A DNA stretch of 64,000 nucleotides from UA16 sp002292325 (GTDB taxonomy: Bacteria; Bacteroidota; Bacteroidia; Flavobacteriales_D; Sanyastnellaceae), in the NCBI GenBank assembly GCA_943788645.1, contig CALSRC010000013.1:1-64000 (forward strand), written 5' to 3'. The notes under the pieces are model-generated. The model was not told the origin of the DNA. It was given only the letters and a program-made list of their open reading frames with translations, and searched no databases. Positions 8,918 to 17,428 of this stretch are shown piece by piece; the first letter of the stretch is position 1, and each line of letters starts with the position of its first letter. The position numbers and the translations under genes were made by a program.

Positions 8918-9305
8918 TTTCCATCCATTTGAGAACACCAGAAAAATCACTCATCTCGACCCATTGGATTCCTTTCCAAGCCAGCCAGACCAACCCCATA
9001 GCGATCAACGCCGCACGCAACATCGCGTAACGAGCACCTAAAATTTGATGCTTGCGGCCGTCTTTCCAGTCCGCAGCTGCTGAATCGGTGGATGCCCCAG
9101 AAGATCGACGATGGGTCGATTGGAACCGGATAGGTCGGGCAGGAACCTCATCTGCAGGAGCACGTTCAGTCAGTTCCGTATCAATTTGTTCTTTGCGCTC
9201 CATCCATTTCGCGTCCAATTCAGGCAAATGCCTCGACCGAAAAGCAAACCGACGAGGTTCAGTTCGGACGTTTCGAAACATAGAGCGGAGTTTGGGAGCT
9301 TGCAT
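8910..9305 (-). CDS. Small single-pass membrane protein of unknown function
   Basis: A 131-aa protein: a basic N-terminal half (RRFAFRSRHLPELDAKW), a low-complexity Ser/Asp/Arg middle and one hydrophobic helix near residues 94-113 (LRAALIAMGLVWLAWKGIQW). I recognise no catalytic motif. Small basic proteins with one C-terminal membrane segment precede mutL in other Flavobacteriales and are sometimes misannotated; the similarity here is of architecture only. It overlaps mutL by 8 nt, so the two are co-transcribed. A poor -7-like box (TAATTTAG) lies 6 nt upstream of its ATG. Confidence 0.65.
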   Translation of the reverse strand: MQAPKLRSMFRNVRTEPRRFAFRSRHLPELDAKWMERKEQIDTELTERAPADEVPARPIRFQSTHRRSSGASTDSAAADWKDGRKHQILGARYAMLRAALIAMGLVWLAWKGIQWVEMSDFSGVLKWMENA

Positions 9306-9331
9306 GGATTACTAAATTACGCAAGCGCCGC

Positions 9332-10582
9332 TCACTCCCCGGCCTGTTCGGCCATTCGTTGTTCAAATTTGATTAACACGTCTTCCACATTGGTCGTGCC
9401 AGAATACCGGCTCAAAACAAAATGCATCACGCGATCGACCGTTGCATCCGGACATGATGCTCCGCTGGTAATCAAAATAGTCGCTGGAGCTTCTTCCGTT
9501 CCTTCCGGCCATGGATCCTGCGTTTCTTGGTGCACTCCTGACCGCCAATCAAAGTGCTTTACACCACCGTCTTCGTTTAATTCATGCTCGTTTTTCACAA
9601 AAAAAGTTGGGGCGGTTGCTTCACACAATTCCACTAAATGAGACGTGTTTGAACTGTTATAGCCCCCCACTACCAATGCCATATCAAGCGGCTGAGCAAT
9701 CAAAGCTGCATGGGTCGCTTGCTGATTATCATTTGTAGCGTAACAGAGGGTATCCCGAGTATTGGCAAAGGCGTCCGGCTTCCTCCCTTTCGATTCTACG
9801 GCTTGACGGATTCGATCGCTGATCGCCTGTGTATCGGAAGCCAGCATGGTGGTTTGATTTACGACACCTAATCGATCCAAGTGCAAGGAAGGGTCAAATC
9901 CATCCGAGCACCGGTCGGTGAAGAAATCCCAGAATTCGGACATGGGTCGATCACCGGTGATGAACTCAGACAATATCTCAGCCTCTATCATGTTCTTTAC
10001 GACAACCGCCTGCCCTGCGTTGCGGGCATGACTGAACGTCGCTCGCGTCTCCTCATGCTGTGGCTTGCCGTGAATCACAATGGTGTAATCAGACGTCGCG
10101 AGTTTCGCTGCGCGATTCCAGACTTTTTCCACGAACGGGCACGTCGTATTGTATTGTTCGATGTTGACGCCAATCTGTTTCAATTCTGCCTCCAGTTCCA
10201 AGGTGGTTCCAAAAGCCGGAATCAGCACAACATCGTCCGCTACTAACTCTGACAGAGGTGTTATAGACCTTCCTTCGGTATCCTGCAAAAACCGGATGCC
10301 TTGGTCCTTCAAATCTTGATTGACCTCTGGGTTATGAATCATTTGGCTGAGCAAGAAAATTCTTTTACCCTCATTCTCAGCCATAGCCTTGTAAGCAATT
10401 TCGATGGCATTCTCCACACCGAAACAAAACCCAAAATGCCTCGCCAAGACGATTCTTATCGTTCCAAAGTCCAATACCGTCGGCTGAAAGTCCTGTTTTC
10501 GCGGGTCTTTCGACTTCCGACGTTGCTTCACGCGAGAAATAATAGTTGAATGATAAAAGGCGGGGACTTCGAACGAGCGCAT
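9332..10582 (-). CDS. ispH: 4-hydroxy-3-methylbut-2-enyl diphosphate reductase
   Basis: Last enzyme of the MEP pathway; reduces HMBPP to IPP and DMAPP with a [4Fe-4S] cluster. The three cluster cysteines are in FGFCFGVENA, TTCPFVEKVW and TSGASCPDATV, and the catalytic Glu/Thr region reads VVNQTTMLASDTQ. At 416 aa it is the long form found in Bacteroidota, Cyanobacteria and plastids, not the ~315-aa E. coli form. The start (MRSFEVPAFYHS) follows a TAGGTTTG -7 box at 10603-10610 with a 20-nt leader. It supplies precursors for the carotenoid operon in this window. Confidence 0.95.
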   Translation of the reverse strand: MRSFEVPAFYHSTIISRVKQRRKSKDPRKQDFQPTVLDFGTIRIVLARHFGFCFGVENAIEIAYKAMAENEGKRIFLLSQMIHNPEVNQDLKDQGIRFLQDTEGRSITPLSELVADDVVLIPAFGTTLELEAELKQIGVNIEQYNTTCPFVEKVWNRAAKLATSDYTIVIHGKPQHEETRATFSHARNAGQAVVVKNMIEAEILSEFITGDRPMSEFWDFFTDRCSDGFDPSLHLDRLGVVNQTTMLASDTQAISDRIRQAVESKGRKPDAFANTRDTLCYATNDNQQATHAALIAQPLDMALVVGGYNSSNTSHLVELCEATAPTFFVKNEHELNEDGGVKHFDWRSGVHQETQDPWPEGTEEAPATILITSGASCPDATVDRVMHFVLSRYSGTTNVEDVLIKFEQRMAEQAGE

Positions 10583-10602
10583 GCAATTCAGGATCTATGG
10601 GT

Positions 10603-10610
10603 CAAACCTA
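10603..10610 (-). promoter_or_regulatory. Candidate Bacteroidota -7 box for ispH
   Basis: The minus strand reads TAGGTTTG, an exact match to the TAnnTTTG consensus of the Bacteroidota primary sigma factor. It lies 20 nt upstream of the ispH ATG. No convincing TTTG -33 element is seen at the usual spacing. Confidence 0.5.
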
Positions 10611-10628
10611 ATCTCAAGTTCGGAAAGA

Positions 10629-10784
10629 ATGATGAGTCAAATGCTAAAATTCCCTCTCAGACTGAAACTTCTCCGAGCGACGCGCGTACACGCAGGTATG
10701 AAAGCACTGCCTTTAAAATATTGGGCCTTGGTCATTTTGATGTTTGTGGCTTCTGTCACAACGTTTGTGGTGGCGTGTCCCTGA
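10629..10784 (+). CDS. Possible small membrane peptide (51 aa)
   Basis: A short frame opposite ispH that encodes a basic N-terminal part followed by one hydrophobic helix (YWALVILMFVASVTTFVV) and ends in ACP. A purine-rich GGAAAG lies just upstream of the ATG. It overlaps the end of the minus-strand lipoprotein gene by 29 nt. The composition is right for a small membrane protein, but no family is recognised and it may be chance. Confidence 0.25.
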   Translation: MMSQMLKFPLRLKLLRATRVHAGMKALPLKYWALVILMFVASVTTFVVACP

Positions 10785-11172
10785 GATAAGGACGGACGCG
10801 ACGGTATGACCAAATTTGGGAGCGCCTGACCACCCGACGAAGAGTTCGAAGTACATCCGCCCGTGTAGATTCCTGCTTTTGGAACTGAGCAAGCGCAAGC
10901 GCTTGAATCAATGGCGTTTTCAATCCCGCATACACCTTGAGAAAAGGCCATTCCTGGGTCTCAATCTTTACCACAACTTCTTTGGATTCAGAAATCCACT
11001 CCAGCGTCAAGGCGTCGACTGCCTTCGCAGTTTCTGGACACCGACCAACTCGAGCATGGGTTCTCCACTCTATGGCTTGTTCAGCCCAAACCGCATTAGC
11101 TTTTCCATCCTCAGGCCAATCTGGCAATCCGGCACATCCACACCAAAGGGTCAGCAAAGAGGTCACGAGCAT
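10756..11172 (-). CDS. Putative lipoprotein of unknown function
   Basis: A 138-aa product with a short hydrophobic N-terminus (MLVTSLLTLWCGCAG) containing a possible lipobox, a mixed-charge middle and an Arg-rich C-terminus (RTLRRVVRRSQIWSYRRVRPYLR). No known domain is recognised. Its ATG overlaps the end of the saccharopine dehydrogenase gene by 10 nt, so it is probably co-expressed with it. The Arg-rich tail with many W and Y residues is unusual for a lipoprotein. Confidence 0.5.
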   Translation of the reverse strand: MLVTSLLTLWCGCAGLPDWPEDGKANAVWAEQAIEWRTHARVGRCPETAKAVDALTLEWISESKEVVVKIETQEWPFLKVYAGLKTPLIQALALAQFQKQESTRADVLRTLRRVVRRSQIWSYRRVRPYLRDTPPQTL

Positions 11173-12509
11173 ATCCGATGGGATTCCTCAAATTTCACTC
11201 CCATCTCTTCCAAAGCAGGCAAAAGAATGGAGTAGTAATCTCTGTGCAGCGGCACTTGAACGCCGCGATCAGCAAATTGACCATTCAGGAAAGCTTCTGC
11301 GGCCAATGCCACTGGCCAACCTACGGTATTTGACATACCGGTAAACACAGCATCCTGGCCTTCCAAGCGCAAGGCGCTCGTGATTTCGTGAATCTCGTTG
11401 CCTTGGCGGTAATTGAATCGATGCCACATGACAATCATATCCCGGTCATTCGGCTGCAGCTTCCACTTTTCTTCCAACAGCGACTGAATCACCTGCGCCG
11501 GTGTCCCTGTCAACATCGTCGGTCCGTTGTCCTCAGAAAATAGGCCAAGCCATTCCAATCGATTCAAAGTTGCTTCAGAAGCAAGGCATGATTTTTCCAC
11601 GGCCAGTCGGACATTCAAATCTGCCAATGATGCAGGCAAAAATGTCCGCATCCAACCCGCCCAAGTCACTCCATCCTTCCAGGTCATCGGAGCGTCGTCC
11701 CGCACACAGCCCAACTGAACCAACGCATCCCAACCAGCGCAAAAGCCCTCACCGCGAAGGGTGCCTCGTATCAACGTCTGAATCCCCCCCAGACCATAAG
11801 TCTCCTCGTATGCAATGGAGTCTCGATTTGGGTAACCTTCGAAAATCTCACCTCCAACTTGGACTTCGCGTGCATTTTGAAAAGTGCGGTGAGGAGGCAC
11901 CAACCGTGCGCTACCGCCCGAAAGGAAGGTAGCTGCACCTCCTTGACCTGCCAAGACCACGTTGCGGGGATTCCAGCTGAATTTATAGTGCCATGGGTTG
12001 TCATCCGATTCGGGTGCGATCAGTCCGCCACAATAAGATTCGAATTCCAACATCTCACCACCTTCATCGGCTATCCGGTCCAGCACTGCTTTGGCGCTCA
12101 GATGATCGATGCCAGGATCGAGACCAATTTCATTCAAAATCAATACGCCAGCTTCGACCGCCTTTGCATGCAAAGCCTTCATTTGTGGGCTGACATAACT
12201 CGGGGTAATGACCGATACGCCCGCCTCAATTGCCACTTCAGCGATCTCTGGGTGCATGAATGCCGGCACCATGGAAATGACCAAGTCCGAAGACGCAATG
12301 TGCGCGTCGCGAGAACTTGAATCATTTGGATCAATTTCAAAGGGATGAGCAGCGGGATGCCCCGAGCATTTCAGCGTCGCCGTATCCAGATCCACATCAC
12401 CCACATGCACCTCCCAGCCATTCGACTCGGAGCGGGCGAGCAACGTTGAAATCAATGAGGAGCTCGATCTGCCAGCACCCAATACCAAAACCTTCTTCAT
12501 ACTCTTCAT
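11163..12509 (-). CDS. Saccharopine dehydrogenase family protein (lysine catabolism)
   Basis: A 448-aa NAD(P)-dependent enzyme that by family oxidises saccharopine to glutamate and alpha-aminoadipate semialdehyde, as in the C-terminal half of plant and animal LKR/SDH. The Rossmann motif VLVLGAGRSSSSL is at the N-terminus; NEIGLDPGIDHLSA and the YCGGL segment are typical of the saccharopine dehydrogenase catalytic domain. I chose ATG 12509 (MKSMKKVLVLGAG), which has AGGAA upstream; ATG 12500 is equally possible. A TATATTTG box lies 28 nt upstream. No lysine-ketoglutarate reductase partner is visible in the window. Confidence 0.88.
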   Translation of the reverse strand: MKSMKKVLVLGAGRSSSSLISTLLARSESNGWEVHVGDVDLDTATLKCSGHPAAHPFEIDPNDSSSRDAHIASSDLVISMVPAFMHPEIAEVAIEAGVSVITPSYVSPQMKALHAKAVEAGVLILNEIGLDPGIDHLSAKAVLDRIADEGGEMLEFESYCGGLIAPESDDNPWHYKFSWNPRNVVLAGQGGAATFLSGGSARLVPPHRTFQNAREVQVGGEIFEGYPNRDSIAYEETYGLGGIQTLIRGTLRGEGFCAGWDALVQLGCVRDDAPMTWKDGVTWAGWMRTFLPASLADLNVRLAVEKSCLASEATLNRLEWLGLFSEDNGPTMLTGTPAQVIQSLLEEKWKLQPNDRDMIVMWHRFNYRQGNEIHEITSALRLEGQDAVFTGMSNTVGWPVALAAEAFLNGQFADRGVQVPLHRDYYSILLPALEEMGVKFEESHRICS

Positions 12510-12537
12510 TTCATTCCGATTCCTTCCTATTCTTCTC

Positions 12538-12545
12538 CAAATATA
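12538..12545 (-). promoter_or_regulatory. Candidate -7 box for the saccharopine dehydrogenase gene
   Basis: The minus strand reads TATATTTG, an exact TAnnTTTG match, with about 28 nt to the chosen ATG. It lies in the short AT-rich gap that separates this gene from the divergent lipoprotein operon. Confidence 0.5.
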
Positions 12546-12621
12546 ATAATGTAAGATAGGCTGGCATGAAATTCGCACAAAGGCAGCTCATGACATTAAC
12601 TTGCGCCTGTAAAAGACATCC

Positions 12622-13998
12622 ATGTTCGTCACCCGTTTTATAACATTCTCCTGGATTTTCCTCACCGCATTAACTTGGACCGGCTGCTCTGGTTCCAAGG
12701 CGTATGTCAAAAGGGGACTCAAAATGGAACAACTGGGAATGATGGATCAAGCGGCCAGCTTTTACCAGACGGCCGTCATCAAAAACCGAAACAACACGGA
12801 TGCCTTAGCTGGACTGCAACGATCTGGACAATGGGTTTTGAATGATCGGTTACGTGAGTTTGATGAATCCCGAATGGCGCACAACAGGGCCCGTGCCGTC
12901 TTGGCATTTGAAGAAGCCGAGGCCTTCGCATCAAAAATCGAGAAGCTTGGCATTCGATTGGTTTTCTTAGAAAGTGCGCGCTTGGCATTTGAACAGGTGA
13001 AAAACGCCCATTTAGATGAGCTTTACGCAGCTGGAATGGAAGCGTTGGAGACCGAAGATTTCAAATTGGCATTCGAACAATTCGAGGAAGTCTTGCGGTT
13101 GCAGGAAGACTATGAAGATGCAGCACATTTGTCCAATATCGCCTTTTGCGAACCGCTTTACCGCGAGGGAGTTGAAGCCTTGGAGTTGGCGCAATGGCGA
13201 ACGGCATTCAATGACTTCAATCGCTTGTCCCAGCGTGATGACGCCTATAAGGATGCACCTGAACTGAAAGCATCGGCCCTCGAAAAAGGCCGATTTGCTA
13301 TGGCATTGGTCGCATTTGAAAACGGATCCAATCGTTCGGGAATGGAAACCAAATTGCGGTCTTTCGTCCAACAAGCCCTTGCGGAGAGTGCCGATCCATT
13401 TTTGATGCTCGTCGACCGAGAAAACCAAGCATTGATTCTGCAGGAACAACAACTCGCTCTAAGTGGAGTATTGGATGGAAATACAAGTGTAGAAGTAGGC
13501 AGTATGATGGGAGCGAAAGCCATCTTAAAAGGCACAGTCGTTTCCTGTGATGTGCGTACCTCGAGCCTGCAAAAATTCGACCAGAGTGGTTTCGAAAGTT
13601 ACCGAGTCGCCCGGGTCAATGAAGAGGGGAAAAAGGTGTACGACACGAAATACCGTGCTGTGAGATACCAAGAATACCGGCGCAGTCGGACCGTGGATTT
13701 GACGGTGCAAATCCAATTGATTTCGCTCGAGACGGGCCAAACAGAAATGTCAGAAATCCTGACACATAGCATCGGCGACGAAGTGGATTATGTTCGTTAC
13801 GGCGGCAATGCCAAGAATTTGTACCCCGCCAACTCCAGTGGCAATGTGAGCCGTTCAGGACGTTCAGCATTGATGCGAAAGATGCAAAACCGAACCGACC
13901 TCAACTCTGAATCCAGCATGGTAGACGGACTGATTGCAAACAGTGCGGAAGGCGTGAGAAGCCTCGTTGAAAACCAACTTAAAAAGCTCGTTCCATGA
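12622..13998 (+). CDS. Outer-membrane-type lipoprotein: TPR-like repeats plus CsgG/LpoB-like domain
   Basis: A 458-aa lipoprotein: signal peptide with lipobox LTWTGC, then TPR-like helical repeats (RGLKMEQLGMMDQAASFYQT, later GMEALETEDFKLAFEQFEEV and GVEALELAQWRTAFNDFNRL). The C-terminal region from about residue 250 resembles CsgG/LpoB-type lipoproteins: EQQLALSGVLDGNTSVEVG, then MMGAKAILKGTV. The last ~60 residues are Ser/Asn-rich. It overlaps the following LPP20 gene by 4 nt (ATGA). CsgG-type proteins form or regulate outer-membrane assemblies and LpoB activates a peptidoglycan synthase; which applies here is unknown. Confidence 0.75.
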   Translation: MFVTRFITFSWIFLTALTWTGCSGSKAYVKRGLKMEQLGMMDQAASFYQTAVIKNRNNTDALAGLQRSGQWVLNDRLREFDESRMAHNRARAVLAFEEAEAFASKIEKLGIRLVFLESARLAFEQVKNAHLDELYAAGMEALETEDFKLAFEQFEEVLRLQEDYEDAAHLSNIAFCEPLYREGVEALELAQWRTAFNDFNRLSQRDDAYKDAPELKASALEKGRFAMALVAFENGSNRSGMETKLRSFVQQALAESADPFLMLVDRENQALILQEQQLALSGVLDGNTSVEVGSMMGAKAILKGTVVSCDVRTSSLQKFDQSGFESYRVARVNEEGKKVYDTKYRAVRYQEYRRSRTVDLTVQIQLISLETGQTEMSEILTHSIGDEVDYVRYGGNAKNLYPANSSGNVSRSGRSALMRKMQNRTDLNSESSMVDGLIANSAEGVRSLVENQLKKLVP

Positions 13999-15362
13999 AT
14001 TTGCAGCGCCCTCTCCTTCTGAGTTTTTGCATCGCATGGGTGTTTTTGCTGACCGGATGTTCCGCAACACAAAAATGGGCCGAACCGCCAGCTTGGGTCA
14101 ACCAACGGCCAGCTGTACCCGGTCATTACATCGGTATTTCGAGTGCAAACAAGGCGCAGTACGGACAAGATGCATCAGGCACCGCACGAAAGCGTGCCTT
14201 GGCAGAATTGTCCGGGCAAATCCGAGTCGTCATTGAATCAACATCAATCCTACATACCACTCAATTTCAAGGGGTTGCGGGTCAAAATTTTTCAGAGCGC
14301 ATCCGGAGTGCCAGCACAGAAGATTTGGAGGGGTATGAATTGATGGGTGAATACGAAAACGACACTGAAATCTGGGCTTATTATCGGCTGAACAAAGCAA
14401 CGTACGAGCGCATCCGACAAGAACGCAAATTGGCGATCCTCAACATCGCTGGTGGTTACTGGAAATCTGGCTTGGATGCACGGGCAGGAGGGCGCGTTGC
14501 AGCTGCCCTGGATTTTTACATGAGGGCATTGGAAACCATGGAGCCGTATTGGGAAGAATTGAACGAATGGGAAACTCCAGGGGGCACAATCTCACTGGAC
14601 CGTTCATGCCTTGAAGGCATCACCCAGATTCTGGCCTCGCTCAAATTATCCTTGAACAAATCGGAAATTAACCTCACCTTCAGCGAACGTTATGCAGAGC
14701 GAATTGAATGCGCAGTGGAGTTGGATGGAAAACCTGTCGGACAAATTCCCGTTTGGTCTCGCTACAGCCGCGGAACCTTGCCCAAAACCGCAACGCAACG
14801 AACGAGCGCAGAGGGGATTTGTTCTTTTGACCTCGGACAGTTCGAACCCGGCACGCATTCTTCGGAACTGAGATTGGAAATTCGACTGGAAGACTTGATT
14901 CCGCGACTGAAAGAATCACCTGTGGCAAAACTGATTCAATCCTTGCCTACCCCTACAGCATCCACACCCATTTTATTGGAATCCCCAACCGTCTATCTCG
15001 AATCCCTCGAACGAACGAACGGTCAACTCAACAAAACCTCCGTTTTGAATAATGCCATTGCCCAGGGATTGAATGAAAGAGGCATTCACTGGGTTAAAAA
15101 TGAAGCTGAAGCCGATTTGATTCTGGAAATCACCGCCGACACCCGCGAGGCCGGATCGGCCTCTGGATTTTTTACGGTGCTTCTCAACGCTTCGGCCATT
15201 CTTCACACACCAGACGGTCGTCCAGTTTTACAACAAAACCTTACCGACGTGAAGGGAGTTCAACTCAATTGGGAAGCCGCTCACGACGCAGCCTATCGCA
15301 AAGCCCAATTGGAAATCCAAGGCGCTTTTTTGAAGAAAATGATTCAAGCACTGTACCAATGA
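13995..15362 (+). CDS. LPP20 family lipoprotein
   Basis: A 455-aa lipoprotein with lipobox VFLLTGC and an N-terminal LPP20 domain: PAWVNQRPAVPGHYIGISSA, then a helix with ARKRALAELSGQIRVVIES and a YYRLNKATYERIRQ end. The C-terminal half is predicted beta-rich and ends in an Ala-rich helical segment (AAHDAAYRKAQLEIQGA) like that of other LPP20 proteins. It overlaps the upstream CsgG-like gene by 4 nt. In Vibrio the H-ring proteins FlgP (LPP20), FlgT and FlgO have similar domains, but no flagellar gene is seen in this window. Confidence 0.78.
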   Translation: MNLQRPLLLSFCIAWVFLLTGCSATQKWAEPPAWVNQRPAVPGHYIGISSANKAQYGQDASGTARKRALAELSGQIRVVIESTSILHTTQFQGVAGQNFSERIRSASTEDLEGYELMGEYENDTEIWAYYRLNKATYERIRQERKLAILNIAGGYWKSGLDARAGGRVAAALDFYMRALETMEPYWEELNEWETPGGTISLDRSCLEGITQILASLKLSLNKSEINLTFSERYAERIECAVELDGKPVGQIPVWSRYSRGTLPKTATQRTSAEGICSFDLGQFEPGTHSSELRLEIRLEDLIPRLKESPVAKLIQSLPTPTASTPILLESPTVYLESLERTNGQLNKTSVLNNAIAQGLNERGIHWVKNEAEADLILEITADTREAGSASGFFTVLLNASAILHTPDGRPVLQQNLTDVKGVQLNWEAAHDAAYRKAQLEIQGAFLKKMIQALYQ

Positions 15363-15473
15363 AACAATCCAATCCATCTTTCACCGAATTTTGGCACGCT
15401 AATTGAACTTTGGCTTGCAATGAATTACATTCAGCTCACATCCTGACGACCAATCATCCAAACAGAACATACC

Positions 15474-16061
15474 ATGACCATGAATACACACCTCCACTCC
15501 TTTCTGCTCATCGCAGGAGCAGCAGCCATTGCACTCACAGGGTGCAAAGGAAAAAAAGAAACCGCTTCCACTCCTGATTCTCGGGGTGAAGTTCGGATTG
15601 TAGAATATTGCTCTGGACCGGACTTCCTGACAAACGGCGACTATTTCCGTGCTTCGGCTACGGGTACGAGTCCGCAGCGTGAAATCGCAAAGAAAATAGC
15701 GCGTCAAAATGCAGAAGCGACGTTGGCCAGGGCTGTGGAAGCGACGGTTGAAATCGTAGCCGAAAATCAAGCCACACAACTCGGCTTTGGAACCACGGAA
15801 GAAGCGACGAGTAAGTTCAACGAACTATCTCGGACCATTGTCAATAAAAAATTGACCGGAGCCATTACCATTTGTCAAGAGCTGACCATGACCGACGAGA
15901 AAAAGTACATTGCCTATTTGGCCATTGAGCTCAGCGGCGGCGAATTGGCCAATGCTTATGTTGAAGGGCTGAAAAAAGAAGAGCGAATTCGCGCAGAGTA
16001 CAATTACGATCAATTCAAAGACACTTTTGAAGAGGTCATGTCCAACTACCGCAATCAATAA
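15474..16061 (+). CDS. LPP20-like lipoprotein
   Basis: A 195-aa lipoprotein: signal peptide with lipobox IALTGC, a short Lys/Thr linker, then a domain similar to LPP20 (GDYFRASATGTS, then REIAKKIARQNAEATLARAV). It has a C-terminal Glu/Lys-rich helix. It sits 111 nt after the second lipoprotein and is followed by a strong terminator, so it may be the last gene of a three-lipoprotein unit or have its own promoter. No enzymatic motif is visible. Confidence 0.7.
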   Translation: MTMNTHLHSFLLIAGAAAIALTGCKGKKETASTPDSRGEVRIVEYCSGPDFLTNGDYFRASATGTSPQREIAKKIARQNAEATLARAVEATVEIVAENQATQLGFGTTEEATSKFNELSRTIVNKKLTGAITICQELTMTDEKKYIAYLAIELSGGELANAYVEGLKKEERIRAEYNYDQFKDTFEEVMSNYRNQ

Positions 16062-16096
16062 TCGGAAGCGATTGATTCACAGCGATTCTTCCAAAG

Positions 16097-16127
16097 CCCC
16101 ACACCTTGCGGTGCTGGGGTTTTTTTT
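16097..16127 (+). terminator. Rho-independent terminator after the lipoprotein triad
   Basis: A GC-rich hairpin (CCCCACACC pairing with GGTGCTGGGG, one bulge, short loop) is followed by eight T. It lies 35 nt after the 15.5 kb lipoprotein stop codon. Confidence 0.8.
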
Positions 16128-16148
16128 ACCCTCTAAAACCCGCATTCG

Positions 16149-16793
16149 TTAACTTGACTCATCCGGTTCGGTCAACCAAATAGGAATGGCCGAGCGTTCG
16201 ATGGGGTGAGCCTGACGAAAAACAGCAACGCCATCGAGCCAATTCTTCATCATCTGCTTTCCTTTGGGAGTCAAGACGGATTCAGGATGAAATTGCACGG
16301 CCTCCATGGGTAAATTTCGATGGGCCACGGCCATAGGCAATCCGTTGACATTGCGCGCCGTAATTTTCAAATTCGAAGGCAACTCAACCTCTTCGATAAC
16401 CCAGCTGTGGTAATGTCCAACTTGCACCGGAGGCGTCAAACCCGATAGAATGCCAAAAGCACTCAATTCGGTCAGGGCGGTCGCCTGACCATGCAGCACG
16501 GTCTCCAAGTTTCGTAAAGTCCCACCAAAATGTTGAGCAATCGCCTGCATCCCAAGGCAAATACCCAAGGTCGGCACTTTGTGGGCTGCAGCAATCGGAA
16601 TAATGCGCATGAGTTGACCTGCTGAATCGGGCAGCCCCGGTCCAGGTGACAAAATCAAGCCATCAAATTGAACTACGGCATGCGGATTGATGGCATCATT
16701 GCGCACAACATCAACTTGCGCTCCAGCACTGACAAGCATGTGCTGAATGTTCCAGGTAAAGGAATCGTAGTTATCTACCAGTAGAATGCGCAT
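16149..16793 (-). CDS. pabA/trpG: Glutamine amidotransferase subunit of anthranilate/aminodeoxychorismate synthase
   Basis: A 214-aa class I glutaminase that supplies ammonia to a chorismate-using partner. It starts with MRILLVDNYDSFTWNI and has LILSPGPG, the nucleophile elbow GICLGMQAI and the catalytic His/Glu in VQFHPES. I chose ATG 16793; a longer frame upstream lacks family similarity. No pabB or trpE lies in the window, so it could serve folate, tryptophan or both. The gene is divergent from ridA with a 50-nt gap; a near-consensus box CACCTTTG lies 17 nt upstream. Confidence 0.9.
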   Translation of the reverse strand: MRILLVDNYDSFTWNIQHMLVSAGAQVDVVRNDAINPHAVVQFDGLILSPGPGLPDSAGQLMRIIPIAAAHKVPTLGICLGMQAIAQHFGGTLRNLETVLHGQATALTELSAFGILSGLTPPVQVGHYHSWVIEEVELPSNLKITARNVNGLPMAVAHRNLPMEAVQFHPESVLTPKGKQMMKNWLDGVAVFRQAHPIERSAIPIWLTEPDESS

Positions 16794-16831
16794 CTGCGGA
16801 CATTGAAGTGCAAAGGTGGGAAATCCATCCG

Positions 16832-16839
16832 TAGTTTCG
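16832..16839 (+). promoter_or_regulatory. TAnnTTYG box, 4 nt before ridA ATG (leaderless)
   Basis: TAGTTTCG is followed by four bases and then the ridA ATG. The same box-N4-start layout recurs for seven other genes in the window (prohibitin, cinA, pyrE, rocD, namZ, capA and ppk1), suggesting transcription begins at the start codon. Confidence 0.5.
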
Positions 16840-16843
16840 CACC

Positions 16844-17227
16844 ATGTCTGAGCACATTTCATCTTCCGACGCAGCAGCCCCAGTCGCTGCATACAGCCAA
16901 GCTGTTTCAGCAGGAGACTTGGTATTTGTAAGTGGCCAAATCCCCTTGAACCCGGACAGTGGCGAACTGATTGCCTCGTCCATTGAAGCCGCAACTCGTC
17001 AAAGCTTACAAAACGTTGAGCGCATACTCGTTGCAGCGGAATTGACGCTCGAACACATCGTAAAGGCTACGGTATTTTTGATAGACTCCGAGGACTATGC
17101 TGGCATGGACAGCACCTACCGGGAAATCATGCCCCAACCCTTTCCTGCTCGCGAAGCTGTTTTTGTTGCGGGTCTCCCAAAAGACGCTCGCGTAGAGATT
17201 TCCGTCATCGCCCACCAAAACCGATAA
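16844..17227 (+). CDS. ridA: RidA family enamine/imine deaminase
   Basis: A 127-aa YjgF/YER057c/UK114 protein that hydrolyses reactive 2-aminoacrylate-type enamines made by PLP enzymes. Visible motifs are AYSQAV, FVSGQIPLNPDSGEL, QNVERILVAA, and the C-terminal PAREAVFVAGLPKDARVEI. The Arg in PAREAV is the expected substrate-carboxylate ligand, so the deaminase subtype is likely. The start is fixed by the promoter box four bases upstream. It is divergent from pabA/trpG and followed 9 nt later by a small membrane gene. Confidence 0.93.
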   Translation: MSEHISSSDAAAPVAAYSQAVSAGDLVFVSGQIPLNPDSGELIASSIEAATRQSLQNVERILVAAELTLEHIVKATVFLIDSEDYAGMDSTYREIMPQPFPAREAVFVAGLPKDARVEISVIAHQNR

Positions 17228-17236
17228 TTCTAGGCC

Positions 17237-17401
17237 ATGTTCTTCAAGAAAATCCTGTATTACATCAATCCCGCGAACTTATTTCATCGCGATCCAGAAG
17301 CTGGAGTCAGCCTCCGAATGATGCACGGCGTCAACAAGATTAGCTTTTTGATGTTCCTGGTGTGCTTGGTCGTGATGTTCATTCGGTGGTATACACGCTG
17401 A
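17237..17401 (+). CDS. Small single-pass membrane protein (54 aa), DUF6728-like
   Basis: A 54-aa frame: MFFKKILYYINPANLFHRDP, a short linker with LRMMHGVNKIS and a single hydrophobic helix (FLMFLVCLVVMFIRW) ending in YTR. The sequence style, especially MHG(V/I)NKIS before a C-terminal helix, matches a small Bacteroidota family that I recall as DUF6728; this is from memory. It starts 9 nt after ridA and is convergent with lptD, which ends 28 nt away. It is too short for most gene callers, so it is easily missed. Confidence 0.7.
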   Translation: MFFKKILYYINPANLFHRDPEAGVSLRMMHGVNKISFLMFLVCLVVMFIRWYTR

Positions 17402-17428
17402 ACTAGTGGCCGGAGCTAGGATTCGTGC

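Noticed and set aside
17402..17428. Short hairpin TGCCT/AGGCA between the small membrane gene and lptD
   Set aside because: Only 5 bp and no T-run on either side, so not a usable terminator.
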